A stretch of 27,352 bases of DNA, taken from the NCBI GenBank assembly GCA_934663595.1, contig CAKUKM010000032.1, positions 1-27,352 on the forward strand, given 5' to 3'. Position 1 is the stretch's first letter; each line of letters starts with the position of its first letter. Source of the DNA: an uncultured Clostridia bacterium. Lineage in GTDB: Bacteria > Bacillota > Clostridia > Christensenellales > Aristaeellaceae. A program made the translations under genes and the position numbers. A model generated the notes under the pieces. That model was not told the DNA's origin and did not search any database. It saw only the letters and a program-made list of their open reading frames with translations. Below, in pieces: positions 21,472-27,352 of this stretch.

Positions 21472-22250
21472 CGAATCTTCTCCAGAACCTTTTTAACTTC
21501 CATTCCCGGATAGGAAAGGACTTCCGGTTCTCCGTCCGTGATCAGCACGGTGTGCTCGTAGTGAGAAGCCAGGCTTCCATCCTGCGTGCAGATTGTCCAG
21601 TCATTGTCGTCGACAAAGACCTTCCACGTGCCCATTGAAATCATCGGCTCAATTGCGATGGTCATGCCGGCCTGCAGCTTTACGCCGCGTCCGGGTCTGC
21701 CGTAATTCGGAACGTTCGGATCCTCGTGCATCTCCTGGCCGATTCCGTGGCCGCACAGATCGCGGATTACTCCGTAGCCGTGCGCCTCCGCGTGCGTCTG
21801 CACCGCGTGGGAAATGTCGCCCAGGTGATTTCCGCTGCGCGCCATATTCGCGCCCAGCCAGAAGCACTCCTCCGTTACGTTCACCAGCTGCTGCGCTTCC
21901 TTCGAGCCGCCGCCGACGAGCACGGAAAACGCGCTGTCGGACTGCCAGCCGTCGAGAATTACGCCGCAGTCGATGCTGATAAGCTGTCCCTTGCGAAGCT
22001 TGTCTCTGCTTGCAAAGCCATGTACCACCTGATCATCGACGGAAGCACAGATGGAATAGGGAAAGCCCTCATAGCCCTTGAAGCTCGGCAGCGCGCCGGC
22101 TTCGCGGATCAGTCTCTCCGCCATATGATCGAGGTGCAGCGTAGTTACGCCGGGTTCAATCTCATTGCGAAGAGCGTCCAGCACGCTGTGCAGCAGCACG
22201 CCCGCCTTCCGCATTTTTTCGATCTGTGATTCATTCTTAATGGTGATCAT
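21468..22250 (-). CDS. map: Methionine aminopeptidase, type I
   Basis: Removes the initiator methionine from new proteins. All five metal ligands are present in this 260-residue protein: Asp94, Asp105, His168, Glu201 and Glu232, plus substrate-contact His77 (VVHGF). There is no N-terminal extension. It lies 3 nt after adk in the spc operon, the usual Firmicute position. Confidence 0.98.
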   Translation of the reverse strand: MITIKNESQIEKMRKAGVLLHSVLDALRNEIEPGVTTLHLDHMAERLIREAGALPSFKGYEGFPYSICASVDDQVVHGFASRDKLRKGQLISIDCGVILDGWQSDSAFSVLVGGGSKEAQQLVNVTEECFWLGANMARSGNHLGDISHAVQTHAEAHGYGVIRDLCGHGIGQEMHEDPNVPNYGRPGRGVKLQAGMTIAIEPMISMGTWKVFVDDNDWTICTQDGSLASHYEHTVLITDGEPEVLSYPGMEVKKVLEKIR

Positions 22251-22253
22251 GCG

Positions 22254-22898
22254 TCACTCCAGCGTCTTGAGAATGGCGCGAAGCACATCCTCCGGTCGGC
22301 TATCGCCGTTTTCGGTCGCGAGCGACGCGACGTCGATCCGGCGCAGCTTGCCCTTCTCCGAATAATATCCGATCAGCGGCGCGGTCTGCTCATGGTAGAC
22401 CTTCAACCGATTGGAAATCGTAGCGGGCTTGTCATCATCTCGCTGATAGAGCTCGCCGCCGCAAACCGGGCAGACGTGCTCATCCGCGAGTTTGGAAACA
22501 TGATAGGTATCTTTGCACCTTTTGCAGACTCTGCGCCCGGTCAGGCGGGCCATCAGTCTTTCATCCGGCACATCGATATCGATAACGGCGTCCGGCTCCG
22601 CAATCTCGTGAAGCGCCTCCGCCTGTTGGACAGTGCGGGGGAAGCCGTCGAGCAGATAGCCATTCCTGCAATCGTCGCGGCCGAGGCGCTCGCGCACCAT
22701 ATCGATCACGACTTCGTCCGGAACGAGCTGGCCGGCGTCAATGTAGCGCTCGGCACTCAGTCCAGCGGGCGTCTTTGCAGCAATCGCCTCGCGGAACATA
22801 TCGCCCGTGGAGATATGCGGAACATGCAGGCGCGAGCTTACGCCCGCGGCCTGCGTGCCCTTTCCGGCGCCAGGAGGTCCCAGAAAGATCAGTTTCAT
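22254..22898 (-). CDS. adk: Adenylate kinase, zinc-LID form
   Basis: Interconverts AMP, ADP and ATP. The 214-residue protein has P-loop GPPGAGKGT (7-15), the AMP-binding DGFPRT segment (84-89) and a LID with four cysteines (Cys125, Cys128, Cys143, Cys146) that should bind zinc, as in other Gram-positive enzymes. Placed between secY and map. Confidence 0.98.
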   Translation of the reverse strand: MKLIFLGPPGAGKGTQAAGVSSRLHVPHISTGDMFREAIAAKTPAGLSAERYIDAGQLVPDEVVIDMVRERLGRDDCRNGYLLDGFPRTVQQAEALHEIAEPDAVIDIDVPDERLMARLTGRRVCKRCKDTYHVSKLADEHVCPVCGGELYQRDDDKPATISNRLKVYHEQTAPLIGYYSEKGKLRRIDVASLATENGDSRPEDVLRAILKTLE

Positions 22899-22916
22899 GG
22901 TCAGATCCCTCCGGAA

Positions 22917-24176
22917 TTACTTCAGGAAGCCCTTGTAATGGCGCATCAGCATCTGGCTCTCGAGCTGGCGTACGGTTTCCATCGCGACGGATACCGCAAT
23001 CAGCAGCGAGGACGCCGTGAACGGCAGATACACACCGGCAATCGCATAGATGATGCTCGGGATGATCGCCAGGACGGCCAGGTAAATCGCGCCAAACGTG
23101 GTGACGCGGGTGCTGATTCTCTTGATGAAGTCCACGGTGGGCTTGCCCTGACGGATGCCGGGGATCATGCCGCCGTTGTTCTGGATGTTCTTGGAGATCT
23201 CGATCGGGTTGAACGTGATCGAGGTATAGAAGAACGTGAACGCGAAAATCAAGAGGCCAAAGACCAGCTGATAGTGCCAGGTCTGCGCGCTGATGTGCGA
23301 ATTCCACCAGGTCGCCGCGTTGCTATTGGAGAAGAACGCGAGGATGGTGCCCGGGAACTGCATGATCGACGAAGCGAAGATCAGCGGCAGAACGCCGGAA
23401 GCATTCAGCTTCAGCGGAATGTGCGTGGACTGACCGCCGTACATTCTGCGGCCAACCATGCGCTTGGAATACTGGACGGGGATTCTGCGTTCGGCGAGAT
23501 CGACGAACACGATACCCACGAGCAGGATCAGGAATACGATGACGGATGCGAGGAGCTGTACCAGAGTCCTTACCTCGAACGCCGTGAACAGCGATCCGAT
23601 GTAATTGGTAAGGCCGGTAACCAGGTTAGAAACGATACCCGCGAAGATCAGCATGCTGATGCCGTTGCCGATGCCGTTTTCCGTGATGCGCTCGCCAATC
23701 CACATCGCCATCGCGGTACCCGCCGCGAGGCAGAAGCCGATGGTCATCAGGCCCAGGAAGCCGTGCGTGCCGTTCGCCTTCATGCTCACGGTCAGCGCAA
23801 CTGCCTGAACGAAGCCGAGAATAACCGTCACATAACGGGTGATCTGCGCGATCTTCTTCTGGCCCTCTTCGCCTTCCTTCTGCATCTCCTCCAGCTTCGG
23901 GATTGCCACGCAGAGCAGCTGCATGATAATCGAGGAGTTGATGTAGGGGGTAATGCCCATCGCCATGATGTTATACTGCGACAGGTTGGAGCCGGTCATC
24001 GACTGCATGAACTGCAAGAGCGAATAGCGGTCCAGGAAAGCCTGAATGTGCTCGGTGTTGACGCCCGGCGTCGGAATGAAGCACAGGAGTCTGAAAATCA
24101 GCAGCATCATCAGGGTGTAGAGAATCTTTTTACGAATCTCCGTGATCTTCCATGCGTTCCTCAACGTCTCACGCAT
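22917..24176 (-). CDS. secY: Protein translocase subunit SecY
   Basis: Pore of the Sec protein-export channel; 419 residues and ten membrane helices. Recognisable are LCFIPTPGVNTEH (about 31-43), the plug region FMQSMTGSNLSQYNIMAMGITPYINSSIIMQLL, and ERRIPVQYSKRMVGRRMYGGQSTHIPLKLN (about 230-259) in the ribosome/SecA-binding loop. The start lies 1 nt after the rplO stop, so translation is coupled. Confidence 0.99.
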   Translation of the reverse strand: MRETLRNAWKITEIRKKILYTLMMLLIFRLLCFIPTPGVNTEHIQAFLDRYSLLQFMQSMTGSNLSQYNIMAMGITPYINSSIIMQLLCVAIPKLEEMQKEGEEGQKKIAQITRYVTVILGFVQAVALTVSMKANGTHGFLGLMTIGFCLAAGTAMAMWIGERITENGIGNGISMLIFAGIVSNLVTGLTNYIGSLFTAFEVRTLVQLLASVIVFLILLVGIVFVDLAERRIPVQYSKRMVGRRMYGGQSTHIPLKLNASGVLPLIFASSIMQFPGTILAFFSNSNAATWWNSHISAQTWHYQLVFGLLIFAFTFFYTSITFNPIEISKNIQNNGGMIPGIRQGKPTVDFIKRISTRVTTFGAIYLAVLAIIPSIIYAIAGVYLPFTASSLLIAVSVAMETVRQLESQMLMRHYKGFLK

Positions 24177-24177
24177 C

Positions 24178-24618
24178 TCAGATCACCTCTGCTTTCCCGC
24201 CTGCCGCCTCGATCTTCTGCTTTGCGGACTCGGAGAACTTGTTCGCCTGAACCGTAAGCTTCTTGGTGATTTCACCGTTGCCCAGGATCTTAACGCCGTC
24301 CTGAACGTTCTTGATAATGCCGTACTCGATCAGAGTCACGGGCGTAACGACCGCGCCGTCCTCGAACATCTCGAGGCGATCGATGTTCACCGCAACATAC
24401 TCCTTGCGGAAGATGTTGGTGAAGCCGCGCTTCGGAAGGCGCATGGTCAGAGGCATCTGGCCGCCTTCGAATCCGGGCCGCTTGCCGCCGCCGGAACGCG
24501 CCTTCGCGCCCTTATGGCCCTTGCCGGAAGTCTTGCCCAGACCGGAGCCAACGCCGCGTCCAAGGCGCTTCGGTGCGGTCGTCGCGCCAACGGCGGGTTT
24601 CAGATCATGAAGTTTCAT
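24178..24618 (-). CDS. rplO: 50S ribosomal protein L15
   Basis: Late-assembly 50S protein, 146 residues, beginning MKLHDLKPAVGATTAPKRLG with the glycine-rich GRGVGSGLGKTSGKGHKGAKAR segment typical of L15. The start at 24618 is set by GGAGG 8 nt upstream; an in-frame ATG farther up (24642) lacks a ribosome site and overlaps rpmD. Confidence 0.98.
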   Translation of the reverse strand: MKLHDLKPAVGATTAPKRLGRGVGSGLGKTSGKGHKGAKARSGGGKRPGFEGGQMPLTMRLPKRGFTNIFRKEYVAVNIDRLEMFEDGAVVTPVTLIEYGIIKNVQDGVKILGNGEITKKLTVQANKFSESAKQKIEAAGGKAEVI

Positions 24619-24631
24619 GTGTGTGGCCTCC

Positions 24632-24814
24632 TTAGTCTGCAATCTCTTCGACCTTAACCATGTGCTTGACCTTGAAGATCATGCCGCGGGTGGCGGGGTT
24701 GTCCGCCTTCACGACGGTGTGACCGACGTGATGCAGGCCCAGCGCCTTGATGGTCGCAATCTGATCCTTCAGGCACGCGATGGTGGACTTGGTCTGCGTA
24801 ATCTTAAGCTTCAT
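24632..24814 (-). CDS. rpmD: 50S ribosomal protein L30
   Basis: A 60-residue 50S protein (MKLKITQTKSTIACLKDQ, LGLHHVGHTVVKADNPATRGMIFKV). Normal length for bacterial L30, positioned between rpsE and rplO as expected. Confidence 0.97.
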   Translation of the reverse strand: MKLKITQTKSTIACLKDQIATIKALGLHHVGHTVVKADNPATRGMIFKVKHMVKVEEIAD

Positions 24815-24828
24815 TCTAGCTTACCCCC

Positions 24829-25326
24829 TTAACCCAACAGCTCTTCAACGGTCTTGCCGCGAAGCTTGGCAACCTGCTCGGCGCTGCGAAGCTGGCCGAG
24901 GCCGGCGAGGGTGGCGCGCACCATGTTGATCTTGTTGTTGGAACCGATCGACTTGGTGACGATATCCTTGATGCCCACGGCCTCGAGGACCGCACGAACC
25001 GGGCCGCCGGCGATTACGCCGGTACCTTCCGGAGCGGGGAGCATCTTGATCTTGCCGGTGCCGAATACGCCGACGACCTCGTGCGGGATCGTGGTGCCCT
25101 TCAGCGGCACGGTGATCATGGACTTCTTGGCGTCTTCCGTTCCCTTGCGGATGGCTTCGGGAATTTCAACCGCCTTGCCCATGCCGCAGCCGACGCGACC
25201 CTTTTCATCTCCCACGACCATCAGCGCGGAGAACCGCATGTTGCGGCCGCCCTTAACGGTCTTGGATACGCGATTGACTGCAACCAGTTTCTCTTTGAAT
25301 TCACTTACTTGCTCGTTGCGCTGCAT
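24829..25326 (-). CDS. rpsE: 30S ribosomal protein S5
   Basis: Small-subunit fidelity protein, 165 residues from the chosen start. The double-stranded RNA-binding-like half has RVSKTVKGGRNMRFSALMVVGDEKGRVG, and the second domain has VFGTGKIKMLPAPEGTGVIAGGPVRAVLE. Two ATGs are possible: 25335 lies only 2 nt from AAGGAGG, while 25326 has workable spacing and was chosen. Confidence 0.96.
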   Translation of the reverse strand: MQRNEQVSEFKEKLVAVNRVSKTVKGGRNMRFSALMVVGDEKGRVGCGMGKAVEIPEAIRKGTEDAKKSMITVPLKGTTIPHEVVGVFGTGKIKMLPAPEGTGVIAGGPVRAVLEAVGIKDIVTKSIGSNNKINMVRATLAGLGQLRSAEQVAKLRGKTVEELLG

Positions 25327-25344
25327 TGCGTTCATATCCTCCTT

Positions 25345-25713
25345 TTAGAAGTTCAGACCGCCCTCGCGAGCGCCGGCTGCAAGCTCGGCTACGCGACCGG
25401 TGTAGATGTAGCCACCGCGGTCGAAGACGACTTCGTTGATGCCCGCCTTAACGGCGCGCTCGGCGACGATCTTGCCGACCAGCTTCGCGGCGCCCTTCTT
25501 GTCGAGCTCCTGGAGCTGAGAGGCGATTTCCTTCTCAACGGTGGAAGCGGCGACGAGCGTGTTGCCGGCTACGTCATCGATGATCTGGGCGTAGATGTGC
25601 ATGTTGCTGCGATAGACGCACAGCCGGGGACGATCGGGCGTCCCGCTGATCTTTTTACGCACGCGGGCGTGACGAATCACGCGAACCTCGTTGCGATCAC
25701 GCTTGGTAAACAT
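25345..25713 (-). CDS. rplR: 50S ribosomal protein L18
   Basis: A 5S rRNA-binding protein of 122 residues with the typical RHARVRKKISGTPDRPRLCVYRSNMHIYAQIIDD segment and the C-terminal VVFDRGGYIYTGRVAELAAGAREGGLNF. Located between rplF and rpsE. Confidence 0.98.
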   Translation of the reverse strand: MFTKRDRNEVRVIRHARVRKKISGTPDRPRLCVYRSNMHIYAQIIDDVAGNTLVAASTVEKEIASQLQELDKKGAAKLVGKIVAERAVKAGINEVVFDRGGYIYTGRVAELAAGAREGGLNF

Positions 25714-25730
25714 TTGCGGTACCCTCCCTT

Positions 25731-26273
25731 TTACTTCTTACCGGCCTTGCCTTCCTTGCGGCGGATGACCTCGTTCTCATAGCGAATGCCCTTGCCGTGA
25801 TACGGCTCCGGCTTACGCATTGCGCGGATATCGGCGGCGATCGCGCCGACAGCCTGCTTGTCGATGCCCTTTACGACGATCTTCGTGGCCGCGGGGGTCT
25901 CGAAGGTGATGTGGTCGGGCGCGTCCATGATGATCGGGTGGGAATAGCCCAGCGCGAGGTTGAGCTTGCCGCCTTCGACGCTGGCACGATAGCCGACGCC
26001 TTCGATCAGGAGGACCTTCTCGAAGCCCTTGGTAACGCCAACGACCATATTATTGATCAGGGAGCGATACAAACCATGCATCGAGCGGTGGGGCTTGCTG
26101 TCGGACGGGCGGGTCACGAGGATCTCCGCGCCAACCTGTTCGACCTTGATATCCTTATTAACCTTCTGACTCAGTTCGCCCTTCGGGCCCTTGACGGTCA
26201 CGGTGTTGTCGTCCGCGATGGTCACGGTTACGCCGGCGGGAACCGGAATCGGAAGTCTACCGATTCGACTCAT
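25731..26273 (-). CDS. rplF: 50S ribosomal protein L6
   Basis: A 180-residue protein of the GTPase-associated region, formed of two similar domains. MSRIGRLPIPVPAGVTV at the start and the C-terminal RKPEPYHGKGIRYENEVIRRKEGKAGKK are diagnostic. GGAGGTG precedes the ATG. Confidence 0.98.
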   Translation of the reverse strand: MSRIGRLPIPVPAGVTVTIADDNTVTVKGPKGELSQKVNKDIKVEQVGAEILVTRPSDSKPHRSMHGLYRSLINNMVVGVTKGFEKVLLIEGVGYRASVEGGKLNLALGYSHPIIMDAPDHITFETPAATKIVVKGIDKQAVGAIAADIRAMRKPEPYHGKGIRYENEVIRRKEGKAGKK

Positions 26274-26294
26274 TCTAGTGCACCTCCAACTCTC

Positions 26295-26693
26295 TTACCA
26301 GATATAGGCGAGAACTTCGCCGCCGACGCCCGCGTTGCGCGCGGCCTTGTCGGTCATAACGCCCTTGGGCGTGGAGATGATTGCGATGCCGAGGCCGCCG
26401 AGGACCTTCGGGATCTCCTCATTCTTCGCGTAGACGCGCAGTCCGGGCTTGGAGATGCGCTTGAGGCCCTTGATGACGGATTCCTTGCCGGCAGCATACT
26501 TCAGAGTGATCTTGATCGAGCCCTGAACGCCGTCGTCGATATTTTCAACCGCCTTGATATAGCCTTCGTCCAGCAGGATCTTCGCCAGTTCCTTCTTCAG
26601 ATTGGAAGCAGGAACGGTCACGCTCTCGTGTCTGGCAATCAGGCCATTGCGGATTCTGGTCAGCATATCCGCGATGGGATCATTAATAACCAT
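26295..26693 (-). CDS. rpsH: 30S ribosomal protein S8
   Basis: A 132-residue 16S rRNA-binding protein. DPIADMLTRIRNGLIARHESVTVPASNLK at the N-terminus and STPKGVMTDKAARNAGVGGEVLAYIW at the end are typical. In E. coli S8 represses the spc operon; whether it does so here is not visible. Confidence 0.98.
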   Translation of the reverse strand: MVINDPIADMLTRIRNGLIARHESVTVPASNLKKELAKILLDEGYIKAVENIDDGVQGSIKITLKYAAGKESVIKGLKRISKPGLRVYAKNEEIPKVLGGLGIAIISTPKGVMTDKAARNAGVGGEVLAYIW

Positions 26694-26718
26694 ATGAATA
26701 CCTCCTTATATTGCCAGA

Positions 26719-26904
26719 TTACCAGCTGGCCTTGCGTACGCCCGGGATCTGACCGGCGTAGGCCAGTTCACGGAAGCAGATACGGCACACGCCATACTTG
26801 CGAAGCACGGAGTGCGGACGACCGCAAATGCGGCAACGGGTGTAGGCGCGGGTAGAGAACTTCGCCGGTCTCGCCTGCTTTACCTTCATGCTAGTCTTTG
26901 CCAC
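26719..26904 (-). CDS. rpsN: 30S ribosomal protein S14, zinc-binding type Z
   Basis: A 61-residue short S14 with zinc-binding cysteines at 24, 27, 40 and 43 (CRIC and CRIC) and the end GQIPGVRKASW. The zinc-containing form is the usual housekeeping copy in Firmicutes. Confidence 0.98.
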   Translation of the reverse strand: MAKTSMKVKQARPAKFSTRAYTRCRICGRPHSVLRKYGVCRICFRELAYAGQIPGVRKASW

Positions 26905-26923
26905 TTTTGATATCCTCCTTCAA

Positions 26924-27352
26924 TCAAGCCTGGAACGGCATGCCCAGCAGGCGGAGCAGTTCCTTGGCTTCCTCGTCGGTGCGCGCGGTGGTGACGAAGA
27001 CCATCTCCATGCCGCGGATCTTCTCGACCTTGTCGTACTCGATCTCGGGGAAGATCAGCTGCTCGCGAACGCCCAGCGAGTAGTTGCCGCGGCCGTCGAA
27101 CGCCTTAGCCGATACGCCGCGGAAGTCGCGAACGCGGGGAAGCACGATGCTGACGAGCTTGTCGGCAAACTCATACATTCTGTCGCCACGCAGGGTGACC
27201 TTGGCGCCAACGTTCATGCCCGCACGGAGCTTGAAGTTCGCGATGGACTTCTTGGACTTGGTTACCAGCGGCTTCTGACCGGCGATGGTCGTAAGCTCGG
27301 TAACGGCGGTCTCAAGCGCCTTGGCGTTGTCCTTGCAATCGCCCAGACCCAT
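26924..27352 (-). CDS. rplE: 50S ribosomal protein L5 (5' part outside window)
   Basis: A 5S rRNA-binding protein. The visible 142 residues cover most of the protein, from the NMG-type motif (GLGDCKDNAKALETAV) through KSIANFKLRAGMNVGAKVTLRG to the end LLRLLGMPFQA. The ATG at the window edge corresponds to an internal methionine of the family, so the true start lies beyond position 27352. Confidence 0.96.
   Translation of the reverse strand: MGLGDCKDNAKALETAVTELTTIAGQKPLVTKSKKSIANFKLRAGMNVGAKVTLRGDRMYEFADKLVSIVLPRVRDFRGVSAKAFDGRGNYSLGVREQLIFPEIEYDKVEKIRGMEMVFVTTARTDEEAKELLRLLGMPFQA

Noticed and set aside
22392..24257. 621-codon open frame on the plus strand across adk and secY
   Set aside because: Antisense to two essential, unambiguous genes, with shadow-type composition.

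Overview
The window looks like a chromosomal segment of a GC-rich, spore-forming Clostridia-type Firmicute. The evidence is a yabP-yabQ-divIC cluster (spore cortex and division), the standard spc/alpha ribosomal operon order with map, a KOW-domain gene, infA and rpmJ embedded in it, rpsD inside the alpha operon, a four-cysteine adenylate kinase, consensus sigma-A promoters and strong AGGAGG-type ribosome binding sites. The large substrate-binding protein with a non-lipidated AxA signal peptide would fit Christensenellales-like lineages, but that placement is a guess.

Layout. 1-315 (-): start of a SipW/ER-type signal peptidase, cut by the window edge. 425-1897: a self-contained DNA cassette bounded by 43-bp inverted repeats (42 of 43 identical). 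It contains a tyrosine recombinase (527-1612, -) and, near its right end, a consensus outward promoter (TTGACA-17-TAAAAT, 1772-1800). In the orientation shown, that promoter points through the right repeat into a 17-bp-stem terminator (1947-1987). Inversion would instead aim it at the signal peptidase gene. I read this as a self-encoded phase-variation switch; it is the main discovery candidate here. 2012-3507 (+): a promoter and three membrane-protein genes ending in a terminator. 3511-3725 (-): two methionine tRNAs (elongator and initiator) with a consensus promoter. 3768-4754 (-): yabP, yabQ, divIC. 4859-7340 (+): a KdpD-like kinase, an OmpR-type regulator and a HAD phosphatase, translationally coupled. 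7478-8701 (+): an orphan BMP-family binding protein and terminator. 8708-9330 (+): a DUF3786 protein. 9342-11243 (+): a soluble protein of unknown function and a PAP2 phosphatase. 11282-13821 (-): an ABC exporter (one ATPase, two permeases). 13887-17185 (+): a four-gene phospholipid operon (PAP2-like enzyme, LPG-synthase-like flippase, PssA, Psd), with translational coupling across the first three genes.

17284-27352 (-): the spc and alpha ribosomal operons, read from right to left: rplE (partial), rpsN, rpsH, rplF, rplR, rpsE, rpmD, rplO, secY, adk, map, KOW protein, infA, rpmJ, a 379-nt non-coding structured spacer with an extended -10 promoter, then rpsM, rpsK, rpsD, rpoA, rplQ and a terminator. 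This is ordinary core gene content; the spacer is the only unusual part. No rRNA, CRISPR array or IS transposase was seen.
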